Shown piece after piece: positions 25,308-33,187 of a DNA stretch of 64,000 nucleotides (position 1 is the first letter of the stretch; the number at the start of each line of letters is the position of its first letter). The translations under genes were made by a program, and so were the position numbers. This stretch comes from Micropruina glycogenica (GTDB lineage: Bacteria; Actinomycetota; Actinomycetes; Propionibacteriales; Propionibacteriaceae), in assembly GCF_900289045.1 (NCBI RefSeq), contig NZ_LT985188.1, positions 248,001 to 312,000 of the forward strand. Direction: 5' to 3'. The notes under the pieces are model-generated. The model was not told where the DNA came from and did no database searches. It saw only the letters and a program-made list of their open reading frames with translations.

Positions 25308-25380
25308 CTGATCAGCCGCGCGGGTCGATGGTTGAACTTGTCGAAAACCCTAGCCGCAACAGGTCTCGACACGCTCGATC
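25308..25380. repeat. GTCGAG-type hairpin repeat after DUF222 gene
   Basis: Contains GGTTGAACTTGTCGA ... GCCGCAAC-A-GGTCTCGACACGCTCGAT and matches 59489-59566 over about 75 bp (shared CGCTGATCA, TTGTCGAA, GCCGCAAC, GGTCTCGACA). In the 59.5-kb copy the arms AGCTTGTCGA/TCGACAAGCT pair perfectly. A REP hairpin follows at about 25449-25465. Both copies lie between convergent genes, which fits a bidirectional terminator. Confidence 0.65.
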
Positions 25381-25567
25381 ACGAAGTCAACTCGACCAAC
25401 GACCAGGTGACCAGCTCGGCTCCCGCGGACCTGTCCTGACACCGTCAACCCGGCGGATGCCGGGATCTCATCCGACCGTCGCAGCTCAACGTGCCAAGGC
25501 AGGGTCACTGATAGATCACGCATGCCTGGCGACGACCCGCCCAGTGGAGATGCCGGCGTCCGCCGGG

Positions 25568-25891
25568 ATGACGCAGGGTGCCGAGAGGCTTGGCGCCGGC
25601 CTGCCGGGGGGCTGCGTGCAGGATGGGGAGATCCCGGCGTCCGCCCAGATGACGCATGGTGCCGAGCGGCTTGGCGCCGGCCTGCCGGTGGGCTGCGTGC
25701 AGGATGGGGAGATTCCGGCGTCCGCCCAGATGACGCATGGTGCCGAGAGGCTTGGCGCCGGCCTGCTGGTGTGCAGCGCGCAGGAAGGGGAGATCCCGGC
25801 GTCTCCCCAGATGACGCACGGTGCCGAGCGGCTTCGCGCCGAACTGCTGATGTGCAGCGTGCAAGGAAGGGGGATCCCGGCGTCCGCCGAT
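25568..25891. repeat. 81-bp tandem repeat array, four units
   Basis: ATGACGCA-type unit starts at 25568, 25649, 25730, 25811 (and a partial at 25892) give an exact 81-bp period. Each unit contains GGTGCCGAG(A/C)GGCTT(G/C)GCGCC, a variable 30-nt stretch and a half-REP (GAGAT(C/T)CCGGCGTC). Since 81 is a multiple of 3, several frames stay open and give spurious 27-residue repeat ORFs. Whole units are similar, so this is not a repeat-spacer array. I see no gene in 25268-25913. Confidence 0.85.
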
Positions 25892-25913
25892 ATGACGGTT
25901 TGCAACAGTGGCG

Positions 25914-26975
25914 CTACGCCCCCTGCTCAGACCCTGCCTCGTGCGCCGCCTGGTAGGCGGCCACTGTCTCGGGCCGCAGGCGTCCACGATCGGCGACCGG
26001 CAAACCCTCGGCCATGGCCCACGCACGAATCACGGCCGGGCTGGGCCCGCCTGTGGACCCCTCGGAGTTGCCTGAGCGGGGCTGGGCACGTCGCCGGCCA
26101 CGGCCTGGTGCGTCCAAGCGGGGCAACTCGATGTTGGGCAACTCAACGCTGGGCAATGCCTCGATCCGAGCGGCTGCGGCGCTCTCGTTCTCGAACTCGT
26201 CGAGGCTGGCGGCGAGAAAGCGGAACGTCCACTGCTCGGCCAGCGCCCGGGTTTCGGCGAAGAAGATCGGCACGCTCGGAAACCGCGCCTGGCATTCAGC
26301 GAGCCCTTCGGCGACCACCAGCGGCCGCACCTGGGTGAGTGAGAACACCTTCGAGTAGCGGTCTTCGACGACCACCGCGGCGTGCGGCAGCGCGGCGAGG
26401 GCGGCGAGCAGGTAGCGCATCTTTCCGCCGGTCAGCGTCGAAACCAGGTCGGCCAGTGACTTGCGCTCGACGCTCGCCACGAGTACCCCATCGGCGAGCA
26501 CGCCGTAGTCGCCGGCTGCCAGGGCTGCCTTCGAGAGCGTCACCGGCAGGGTCGAGAACTTCCAGGCGTACCGTTCGTGGCTGTCGACCACGATGTCGAG
26601 GCTCTCGCGGCCACCTGCCCGAGCGGTCGGTGGACGCCCCTGCGGCCGTGCCTGTTTGGCGGTGCGGGCGGTCTGCCAGAAGATCGCCTCGCGTCCTTTC
26701 ACGTGGGTGAGCACGAACTGCGACCGGTTCTCGCGGCCCCGCTCGAGCACCAGATCGATGGCCGCGCCGCGGCGCACGCACGAGCGCACGGCGGTTCGTT
26801 CGACGATCTCGGCGTCGTCGGGCCACTCGGCGCGATGGCAGTACACCTTCGCCGTGCGCGGCCAGGCCTCGCGCGCCTTCAGCACGATGCCGGACGGCCC
26901 GAGTGGCAGTCTGATCAGAAAGGGCAGGGTCGACCCGGGCTCGGGGTTTCGGGCCACGAGGAAGTCGTCCACCAT
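25914..26975 (-). CDS. ERCC4-type nuclease with Lsr2-like C-terminal tail
   Basis: 353 residues. The middle carries an ERCC4/XPF nuclease core: IVVDSHERYAWKFS (D131), AAGDYGVLADG (D156) and VASVERKSLADLVSTL with the ERK triad at 170-172; then YLLAALAALPHAAVVVEDRY. The last ~35 residues, SPAVIRAWAMAEGLPVADRG and RLRPETVAAYQAAH, match the DNA-binding domain of Lsr2, the xenogeneic silencer that binds AT-rich DNA. A cytoplasmic endonuclease of unknown substrate; the tail suggests preference for AT-rich or foreign DNA (inference). Ends in the direction of the tandem array. Confidence 0.85.
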   Translation of the reverse strand: MVDDFLVARNPEPGSTLPFLIRLPLGPSGIVLKAREAWPRTAKVYCHRAEWPDDAEIVERTAVRSCVRRGAAIDLVLERGRENRSQFVLTHVKGREAIFWQTARTAKQARPQGRPPTARAGGRESLDIVVDSHERYAWKFSTLPVTLSKAALAAGDYGVLADGVLVASVERKSLADLVSTLTGGKMRYLLAALAALPHAAVVVEDRYSKVFSLTQVRPLVVAEGLAECQARFPSVPIFFAETRALAEQWTFRFLAASLDEFENESAAAARIEALPSVELPNIELPRLDAPGRGRRRAQPRSGNSEGSTGGPSPAVIRAWAMAEGLPVADRGRLRPETVAAYQAAHEAGSEQGA

Positions 26976-26994
26976 GACCGCACCCTACGGCGCG

Positions 26995-27771
26995 TCACGG
27001 ATTGTCGGCGAGCCGCAACTGCACCCCGGTGCCGATCAGGCCCGCCGCGAAGGTGGCGGCCAGCACCAGCCCACTGGTCGAGGCCAGCGGTGCTGCATCA
27101 CCGGTCATGCCCGTGAGCAGCGGCACGATCGACCACGGAAACCAGCCGGCCCAGCCGGTGTGCCCGACGACGTCGCCCAGCAGCAGCATGCCCAGCGCGA
27201 AGCCGACCGGCGCCAAGATGTTGCGCGACGCGACGGCGACCCACGCCACCACGGGCACGAGCAGATAGCTCGCCGCGGCGCCCAACAGGGTCGCACGAAC
27301 CATCTGCCAGCCGAGGTCGGTGCTCAGCCCCGGCAGGGCCATCAACCATCCGATCGCGAGCGCTTCGGCCAGTGCGGCCGCCACCAGAACCAGCCACCAG
27401 CAGGCGGCGACCACCAGCTTGGCCACCCCGAAGGCCGCACGGGGCACCGGTAGGGCGAGCATGTTCTTGGCCGTACCGTCGGCGTACTCGCGGCCGAACA
27501 GGTGCGCCACCACGAAGGCCAGCACCAGCATTCCCGCGGCGCCCACCAGAACGCTCACGTAGTTGCCGAACGCCGGCCACGTGGCTTCGAGCCCGGCGAG
27601 GTTCGCCTTGGTGCCCAGCAGGCCGAGGGACGCCGCCCGCTCGGGCTCGCGGATTATCCACATGAACAACGCCAGCACCCACGGCCCGGCGAGCATCACC
27701 GCCAGCGTGATCCACGGCACCACCGAACGCCGCAACTTGATGAACTCGGTGACCACCACGGTGCCGATCAT
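26995..27771 (-). CDS. ABC-2 type transporter permease
   Basis: 258 residues, six hydrophobic segments (VVPWITLAVMLAGPWVLALF, VLVGAAGMLVLAFVVAHLFG, WWLVLVAAALAEALAIGWL and later ones) and the loop FGREYADGTAKNMLALPVPR characteristic of ABC-2 permeases. Membrane partner of the ATPase encoded immediately upstream; its start overlaps that gene's stop by 4 nt. Third gene of a tetR-ATPase-permease operon, probably an exporter; substrate unknown. Confidence 0.92.
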   Translation of the reverse strand: MIGTVVVTEFIKLRRSVVPWITLAVMLAGPWVLALFMWIIREPERAASLGLLGTKANLAGLEATWPAFGNYVSVLVGAAGMLVLAFVVAHLFGREYADGTAKNMLALPVPRAAFGVAKLVVAACWWLVLVAAALAEALAIGWLMALPGLSTDLGWQMVRATLLGAAASYLLVPVVAWVAVASRNILAPVGFALGMLLLGDVVGHTGWAGWFPWSIVPLLTGMTGDAAPLASTSGLVLAATFAAGLIGTGVQLRLADNP

Positions 27772-28553
27772 CGAACCGGCCGTTCACTTGGGGCGGTGCG
27801 GGCCAGAAAGTAGCGTTCGAGGTCGGCGGTGATCAGTGCCTCGGCGCGTTCGGCTTCGGTGAACGCGTCGCGAACGTAGGCGCGAGCACGGGTCGCCAAC
27901 TCGTGCCTGGACGCCTCTTCGACCAGTCTTCCGGCGTCGACGATGCCGATGCGGTCGGCCAGGTGCGCCACCTCGGCCAGCAGGTGCGACGACATGAACA
28001 CCGTCACCCCGCTGGCGGCCAACTCGCGCAACAGTTCGCGAACCTCGACGATGCCGGCGGGGTCGAGGCCGTTCGCGGGCTCGTCCAGAATCAGCAACTC
28101 GGGGGCGTGCAGCAGGGCTCGGGCCAGCGACAGCCGTTGCTTGTTGCCCAGCGACAAGCGCCCGGCGCGGCGATCGGCGTAGTCGTCGAGCCGCAGCCGT
28201 CCGATCGCCTCGGCGACGGACGACCTGGCGGCCCCGGTGAGCCGGCGGTGAATGTCCAGGTTCTCGGCGACGGTGAGGTTGGGGTAGGCGGTGGCGCTCT
28301 CGACCAGAAACCCCACCCGACGCAGCCAGCGTTGGTCGTAGCCGATCGGGTGGCCGAACACCTGCACGGTGCCCGACGTGGGGCGGATCAGGCCCAACAA
28401 CATGCGAATCGTGGTGGTCTTGCCGGCCCCGTTGCGGCCCAGTAACCCGTAGATCTCGCCGCGCCGCACCTCGAGGTCGAGGCCGTCCACGGCCCGAACC
28501 CGGCCGTAATGCTTGGTCAGCGACTCGGTGCGCAGCACCGCCTCAGTGGTCAT
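27768..28553 (-). CDS. ABC transporter ATP-binding protein
   Basis: 261 residues from ATG 28553 (the longer frame to 28694 is the shadow of tetR). Walker A GLLGRNGAGKTTTI, Q-loop region VGFLVESATAYPNLTV, signature LSLGNKQRLSLARAL (a variant of LSGGQ), Walker B LLILDEPANGLDP, H-loop MSSHLLAEV. Powers the adjacent permease. Its start lies inside the end of the tetR gene (11-nt overlap), so translation is coupled. Confidence 0.95.
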   Translation of the reverse strand: MTTEAVLRTESLTKHYGRVRAVDGLDLEVRRGEIYGLLGRNGAGKTTTIRMLLGLIRPTSGTVQVFGHPIGYDQRWLRRVGFLVESATAYPNLTVAENLDIHRRLTGAARSSVAEAIGRLRLDDYADRRAGRLSLGNKQRLSLARALLHAPELLILDEPANGLDPAGIVEVRELLRELAASGVTVFMSSHLLAEVAHLADRIGIVDAGRLVEEASRHELATRARAYVRDAFTEAERAEALITADLERYFLARTAPSERPVR

Positions 28554-29139
28554 CGGACGCCCCCAACGCGGCCAGGGCCAGGTCGATGGCGGCGTCGATG
28601 GCCTCGGGAAGCGCGGCGTGGGACGTGCCGGCCAGCTCGACCGACTGCAGCCCGCCGAGCACGAACCAGGCCGCCGCTCGCGGGTCGGCCACACGAAAGC
28701 TGCCGTCGGTCACACCGTCGGCGACGAGTTGTTCCATCAGCGGCAGCAGCCGGGGTAGCAGGTGCTCGGCGAAGCGGTCGTGCAGCGTCCGGTTCTCGGC
28801 GCGGTGAATGAAGTCGGTGACGTCGCTGAGTTCACCGTCGCGGGCGAGGTCGGCGAGCAGGCGTCCGAACGCACGCAGGCGATCCTTGGCGGGCATCTCT
28901 GCGGTGTCGAGCCGCCCTTGAAGACTCGTCAGCATGGTCTCGGCGACGCCTTCAACGACGGCGAGGATCACGTCGTCCTTGCTGGTGAAGTACAGGTAGA
29001 ACGTGCCCTGGGCCACCCCGGCGTCCCGCACGATGTCGGCCACCGAGGTGGCTGCCACGCCCTGCCGGGCGAACGCTTCGGCTGCCGCGGCCACCAGCTG
29101 GGCGCGTCGTTCGTGCTTGTCGGTGGTGCGTGGGGACAT
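28543..29139 (-). CDS. TetR-family repressor of the ABC operon
   Basis: 198 residues from ATG 29139, with AAGGA 7 nt upstream. The N-terminal HTH (RRAQLVAAAAEAFARQGVAA, TSVADIVRDAGVAQGTFYLY, FTSKDDVILAVVEG) is canonical; the C-terminal ligand domain is divergent. A 25-bp perfect operator overlaps the leader at 29148-29172, so it almost certainly represses its own operon, relieved by a small molecule perhaps exported by the ABC pump. Confidence 0.94.
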   Translation of the reverse strand: MSPRTTDKHERRAQLVAAAAEAFARQGVAATSVADIVRDAGVAQGTFYLYFTSKDDVILAVVEGVAETMLTSLQGRLDTAEMPAKDRLRAFGRLLADLARDGELSDVTDFIHRAENRTLHDRFAEHLLPRLLPLMEQLVADGVTDGSFRVADPRAAAWFVLGGLQSVELAGTSHAALPEAIDAAIDLALAALGASDDH

Positions 29140-29147
29140 TGCGATCC

Positions 29148-29172
29148 TTAATGACTGACTGTCAGTCATTAA
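29148..29172 (-). promoter_or_regulatory. TetR operator
   Basis: TTAATGACTGAC-T-GTCAGTCATTAA, a perfect 12-bp inverted repeat around one central base, 9 bp upstream of the tetR start. The TGACTGACTGTCAGTCA core is a frequent TetR-family operator. Confidence 0.85.
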
Positions 29173-29253
29173 TATAGGACGGCGCGGGCATCGTGTCGAC
29201 GGACGTCACGAGGCTCGCCGGGCGAGCAGGGCGAGACCGCTCGTGGGCCAGGG

Positions 29254-29370
29254 TCTCGTCAAGCTCGACCGGCGGGGAAGTCTCGACAAGCTCGACCGGC
29301 GGGGAAGTCTCGACAAGCTCGACCAGCGGGGAGGTGCCGACAAGCTCGACCAGCGGGGAGGTCTCGACCA
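29254..29370. repeat. 27-bp tandem repeat of the GTCGAG element
   Basis: Four full 27-bp units (29254, 29281, 29308, 29335) and a partial fifth. Each holds TCTCGACAAGCTCGACC followed by (G/A)GCGGGGA(A/G)G. This is the dispersed GGTCTCGACAAGCTCGACC element expanded in tandem between the tetR leader and the next gene's end. Confidence 0.85.
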
Positions 29371-29371
29371 A

Positions 29372-30133
29372 CTACTGCTCGGCGCTCAGCCGTTCGGCCA
29401 CGATGCGAATCGCGTTGACCGCGAGCGGGAAGCCCGCGTAACCCGACAGGTGCACCAGAGCCGCCAGCACCGTCTCGGGGCTGTTGCCGGCGGCGAGGGC
29501 GCCGGCCACGTGCGAGCGCACCTGGGGTTCGAGGTTGAGCGCGGCCAGCGCACACAGAATCAGCAGTTCGCGCGTGGGGGTGTCGAGGCCACCGCGGGTG
29601 GCGAAGTCGCCGAACGCCCACTCGGTGAGCAGACGGGGTACCGCCTGCGAGAACGGCTCGGGCAGCGACGCCAACGAGTCGGCCATGCGGTTGCCGTACA
29701 GCGACTGTTGAATGTCGCTGCCGCGCTCGTGGCGATCGTCGTCTGTGGTGGTGCCCTGGTCGGGCAGCGGTAGGTCGACGCCGCGCGAGCTCAACACCTC
29801 GTTGAGCACTGCGATCGCGTTCAGGGTGCGAGGAAAGCCCATGAACGGTGCCAACTGGTAGATCACCTCACGCAGTTCCACCGCCTCGACCCCGATGGTG
29901 AGGGCCGCGTTGAGGTGCCCGCGCAACTGCGGCAGCGACTGCAGGGTGGCCAGCGTGGTGACGGTGATCAACTCGCGGGTGCGATAGTCGAGCTCGCCCA
30001 GCGCGAACAGGTCGCCGAAGATGTAGGTGCGCAGAATGCGTCCGAACTCGGGGTCGTTGTCGACGGCACTGGTGTCGCGCGGGCCGAACAGGTCGGCGTA
30101 GACCCGTTCGCTGTGGTCGAGTCGGTCACTCAT
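29372..30133 (-). CDS. Carboxymuconolactone decarboxylase-family protein, two CMD domains
   Basis: 253 residues from ATG 30133, with GAGAGGAA upstream. Two CMD repeats: DYRTRELITVTTLATLQSLP ... ELREVIYQLAPFMGFPRTLN and TPTRELLILCALAALNLEPQ ... LAALVHLSGYAGFPLAVNAI. No CxxC peroxidatic pair is visible, so this is a decarboxylase-like rather than AhpD-like member. Real substrate unknown; gamma-carboxymuconolactone decarboxylation belongs to protocatechuate breakdown, but no other pathway gene is here. Confidence 0.9.
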   Translation of the reverse strand: MSDRLDHSERVYADLFGPRDTSAVDNDPEFGRILRTYIFGDLFALGELDYRTRELITVTTLATLQSLPQLRGHLNAALTIGVEAVELREVIYQLAPFMGFPRTLNAIAVLNEVLSSRGVDLPLPDQGTTTDDDRHERGSDIQQSLYGNRMADSLASLPEPFSQAVPRLLTEWAFGDFATRGGLDTPTRELLILCALAALNLEPQVRSHVAGALAAGNSPETVLAALVHLSGYAGFPLAVNAIRIVAERLSAEQ

Positions 30134-30302
30134 GGGGTTCCTCTCGGATCGATGGCGTGGTGCCTGTGGCAAGACCATCACAAGGCCGAGACCTGAGGGA
30201 GACCCTGTTGCATCCCCCTTCGCGTGCGCGGATGTGGTTCTGGGCTCGGGCGGTTGATGATCGAGGTCAGCGCCGATAGGGGTGTGATCTCGCGGCTTCC
30301 CG

Positions 30303-30545
30303 CCCGTGCGACCCCTGAACCGGACGGCTCGGGGCGTCCGTCCTGCGACCGCTGAACCGGACGGCCGGGCTCAGCGCGTCCGCCCGTGCTACCGCTGACC
30401 GGACGGCTGGGCTCAGTGCGTCCGCCCGTGCGACCGCTGACCGGACGGCTGGGCTCAGTGCGTCCGCCCGTGCGACCGCTCACGGGACGGCTCAGTGCGT
30501 CCACCGGTGCGACCGCTGACCGGACGGCTGGGCTCAGCGCGTCCT
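30303..30545. repeat. 42-bp tandem repeat array
   Basis: Units of about 42 bp (ACCGCTGACCGGACGGCTGG then GCTCAGTGCGTCCGCCCGTG), five to six copies, one 5 bp shorter. Unit starts near 30348, 30390, 30432, 30474, 30511. On the minus strand it would encode a 14-residue repeat (RPVSGRTGGRTEPS), but no start with a ribosome site or flanking coding signal supports translation. Nothing else in 30134-30556. Confidence 0.75.
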
Positions 30546-30556
30546 CTTGAGGCGAA

Positions 30557-31252
30557 TCACAGCAGGGCCGCCCCCACCAGGTAGCTCGAACCCAGCGCGG
30601 CCAGGCCGATGAACACCGAGCGCAGCAGGGTCTGCCAGATGCGGGTGTGGCCGAGTCTGGCCAGCACCACCGACGTGAGCGCCAGCGCGATCGCCACGGC
30701 CACGGCGGTCGCTTCGTCGTTCCAGCCGCCGGGTGCCACCACCGAGATCAGAATCGGCACCGACGCTCCGAGCAGAAACGCCATGCCCGCCCAGAACGAA
30801 GTGACGATCGCCCCGCCCAGCGTGGTGCGCTCGTCGAAGCCCTCGATTTCGAGCTGAGCGCTCAGGCCGTCGACCGCAGTGAGTTCCTCGGCGACCAGCC
30901 GGGCGGTCTGCGGAGTGACGCCCTTGCTCTCGTAGTATTCGGCCAGTTCGGCGATCTGTTCGTCGGGTGCGAGTTCAGAGCGGCGTTGTTCCTCTTCGGC
31001 GGCCAACTGTTCGGCGTCGCGGTCGGCCAACGCCGAGCTGAGCGCGACGGCGGCGATCGAGAGGGCACCTGCGACGGAAGCCATCAGCATGATCGGCGAC
31101 CACAGATTCTGCAGCTCGCCCACGCTCTGCAAGCCCTGACTGAAGCCCGAGATGGCCAGAATGCCGTCGTTGACGTTCTCGACCTGGGCCCGCACGCTGG
31201 CCGGGTCGAGGCGCAGGGCCAGACGGTGCCGCCAATCGGACGCTGCCTCCAC
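30557..31252 (-). CDS. VIT1/CCC1-family metal transporter
   Basis: 231 residues taking GTG 31252 as start; the longer frame to 31441 would overlap the divergent gene and its residues are not family-like. VENVNDGILAISGFSQGLQS is the first VIT helix, then ALADRDAEQLAAEEEQRRSE and LAEYYESKGVTPQTARLVAE make the cytosolic metal-binding helices, with further membrane helices at the end. VIT-family proteins move Fe2+ or Mn2+ across membranes. Faces a ZIP-family gene across a 105-bp shared promoter, suggesting paired metal homeostasis. Confidence 0.88.
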   Translation of the reverse strand: MEAASDWRHRLALRLDPASVRAQVENVNDGILAISGFSQGLQSVGELQNLWSPIMLMASVAGALSIAAVALSSALADRDAEQLAAEEEQRRSELAPDEQIAELAEYYESKGVTPQTARLVAEELTAVDGLSAQLEIEGFDERTTLGGAIVTSFWAGMAFLLGASVPILISVVAPGGWNDEATAVAVAIALALTSVVLARLGHTRIWQTLLRSVFIGLAALGSSYLVGAALL

Positions 31253-31357
31253 GGCAGCAGTGTGCCAGCCGACGCCGCCGGCGTGAACGGACCTGACACC
31301 AGCAGCTTTCTGCGTGCACAACGGGCAGTGGGCGCTCAGGAGGGCCAGGATGAGGCC

Positions 31358-32056
31358 ATGTGGTCTGCGTTGGGGTGGGGTGCGCTCGCCGCCGTCTCGG
31401 TGGTGCTCGGCGCCCTGCTGGGCCTGGCCCGGCGCTGGCACGACGGCGTGATCGGGTTCGTGCTGGCCTTCGGGGCGGGCGCCCTGCTGTCGAGCGTCGC
31501 CTACGAACTAGTCGAAGACGGCATTCACAACGGCGGCCCGGTGCCGGTGGGCTTCGGACTGGCGGCGGGCGCACTGGCCTTCTACTTCGCCGACCGTGCT
31601 CTTGAGCGGCGGACGTCCGGTTCGTCGGGCGGGCTCCCGCTGGCCCTGGGCGCTCTGCTCGACGGTATTCCCGAGCAACTCGTGCTGGGGCTGGGGCTCG
31701 GCGCGGGCGGCGGCATCAGCCTCGCCCTGCTCGGCTCGGTGTTCGTGTCGAACCTGCCCGAGGGGCTCGGGTCGGCTGCGGCGATGCGCGAAGCCGGGCG
31801 CACGAAGGGTCAGATCGTCACGTTATGGGCGATCGTCGCGGGCTGTTGCACCGCCTCGACGGTGGCGGGTTTCGCCTTGGCCGAGGTGCTACCGGCCGCG
31901 GCGGCCACCGGCATCAACGGTTTCGCCGCGGGCGCGCTGCTGGTGATGCTCACCGACTCGATGATTCCCGACGCCGAGAAGAAGGCCCCGGGCAAGGCCG
32001 GGCTCGCCACCGTGCTGGGGTTCGCGGCGGCGATGTCGCTCTCGCTGCTGCAGTGA
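31358..32056 (+). CDS. ZIP-family divalent metal transporter
   Basis: 232 residues from ATG 31358. Helices include VIGFVLAFGAGALLSSVAYE, PLALGALLDGIPEQLVLGLG and LLGSVFVSNLPEGLGSAAAM; the last two hold the ZIP D/E-G-I-P-E and N-x-P-E-G metal sites (first His replaced by Asp and Ser in this branch). GINGFAAGALLVMLTDSMIP closes the fold. Probably imports or redistributes divalent metal. Divergent from the VIT gene; a shrunken copy of this gene lies at 32757-32948. Confidence 0.87.
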   Translation: MWSALGWGALAAVSVVLGALLGLARRWHDGVIGFVLAFGAGALLSSVAYELVEDGIHNGGPVPVGFGLAAGALAFYFADRALERRTSGSSGGLPLALGALLDGIPEQLVLGLGLGAGGGISLALLGSVFVSNLPEGLGSAAAMREAGRTKGQIVTLWAIVAGCCTASTVAGFALAEVLPAAAATGINGFAAGALLVMLTDSMIPDAEKKAPGKAGLATVLGFAAAMSLSLLQ

Positions 32057-32072
32057 GTGTTGAGTTGGACGC

Positions 32073-32590
32073 CTACTTGCTCTCGCCCGTGGTGCCTGCC
32101 GGCCGTACGAACGTGGCGCCGCTCTTCAGGGTGGCGTCCAGCCAGTCGCCCAGCATGTCGTTCGACAGCCCGACTTGGGTCGATCGTGAGATCGAGCCCT
32201 TGTCGCAGCCCAGGCCGAAGAACGACGACGAGTCGAGAAAGCCGCAGTGGTAGCCGCCGGTGATCGACACCCAGGTGGCCGGCGACCGCTTGGCGTCGTA
32301 CATCGCCCGGGTGGTGTTCGGCTTCACCACCGTGTCGGACGACCCGACGACGAACAGGGCGGGCACCGTCACCGATCGCGCGGCGGTGGTGGCCGACGGG
32401 TTGGTCTCGGCGGCGGCCAGCACCGCCACGGTGTCGATGCTCTGGTCGGCCGCGGCAGCCAGCAGGGCGGCCCCGCCACCCATCGAGTGGCCGAGCACCG
32501 CGTCTTTGGTGGCGTTCGCGTTGAGCTGGGTGGCGTGCGCCCACGCGATAGCGGCGTCGAGGTCTTTGGCGAAGGCGGAATGCCGCGATC
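32073..32590 (-). pseudogene. Alpha/beta hydrolase, N-terminally truncated
   Basis: The frame gives AFAKDLDAAIAWAHATQLN, VLGHSMGGGAALLAAAADQS (nucleophile Ser), VPALFVVGSSDTVVKPNTTR (Asp) and SITGGYHCGFLDSSSFFGLG (His) to the stop at 32073. It resembles dienelactone hydrolase/cutinase-like enzymes. The first ~100 residues, including the oxyanion strand, are missing, and the homology stops near 32590 where duplicated VIT sequence begins soon after. The largest in-frame start is GTG 32498. Likely non-functional, although the triad remains. Confidence 0.7.
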
Positions 32591-32642
32591 GATCAACCGT
32601 CGCCTGATCGCCTCACCGTCGACATCGATGTGCACCACGGGG

Positions 32643-32700
32643 TGGCCAGGCCGATGAACACGGAGCGCAGCAGGGTCTGCCAGATGCGGGTGTGGCCGAG
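32643..32700 (-). pseudogene. 58-bp fragment duplicated from the VIT gene 3' part
   Basis: GGCCAGGCCGATGAACAC(G/C)GAG ... GCGGGTGTGGCCGAG is nearly identical to 30598-30655 inside the VIT gene, same strand. Both ends are truncated. Together with the ZIP remnant 57 bp away it shows that the divergent VIT-ZIP pair was once duplicated. Confidence 0.8.
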
Positions 32701-32756
32701 CGCACGCCTGCGCGTCGGTTGGCGAGGGTTAGGCCCGATCGGGCCAGGATGAACGG

Positions 32757-32948
32757 ATGTGGGCGGCACTGGGCTGGGGTCGCTTGGCAGCGATCTCGCT
32801 CGGCATCAACGGTTTCGCCGCCGGCGCGCTGCTGGTGATGCTCACCGACTCGATGATTCCCGACGCCGAGAAGAAGGCTCCTGGCAGGGCCGGATTGGAG
32901 ACGGTGCTCGGCTTCGCCGCGGCCATGTCGCTGTCGCTGCTGCAGTGA
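32757..32948 (+). pseudogene. Internally deleted ZIP transporter copy
   Basis: 63 codons: MWAALGWGRLAAIS joins directly to GINGFAAGALLVMLTDSMIP and DAEKKAPGRAGLETVLGFAA, i.e. the first ~14 and last ~48 residues of the neighbouring ZIP protein with ~170 removed in frame. It stays an open frame but lacks the metal sites. Confidence 0.85.
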
Positions 32949-32968
32949 CGGCGCTGGGCTCTGGTGGT

Positions 32969-33087
32969 TATTGGGGACGGTTCCGATTACCGTTCACAGC
33001 GCCCGTCCGACGGCATCGTGCCTGGTAGCAGCGACTTCGTCCTCCGGGTGGCTACCGGATGAACGGTAATCGGAACCGTCCCCAATA
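32969..33087. repeat. 119-bp MITE-like palindrome
   Basis: Perfect 28-bp terminal inverted repeats: 32969-32996 (starting TATTGGGGACGGTTCCGATT) and 33060-33087 (ending GGAACCGTCCCCAATA), 63 nt between. The GGGACGGTTCC core recurs in a hairpin at 57.2 kb. Long perfect arms without a gene suggest a non-autonomous mobile element; a strong hairpin terminator is less likely as nothing transcribes far into it. Confidence 0.75.
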
Positions 33088-33187
33088 CCCACCAGGCGGC
33101 CCGTGACGGCGTGCGCCCGCGATCATCCGTGCGTCCCGGGACGAGCGGCACTAGGGTGAGCCGATCCGTCCAGCCATTGGGAGTGCC

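Noticed and set aside
25568-25905. CRISPR-like array
   Set aside because: Spacing is regular but the whole 81-bp unit is repeated; there are no unique spacers and no cas genes.
29148-29172. Terminator
   Set aside because: The perfect AT-rich palindrome overlaps the tetR leader and matches a TetR operator pattern.
30178-30504. 14-residue repeat protein on the minus strand
   Set aside because: Frame follows the 42-bp tandem array; no ribosome site or conserved flanks.
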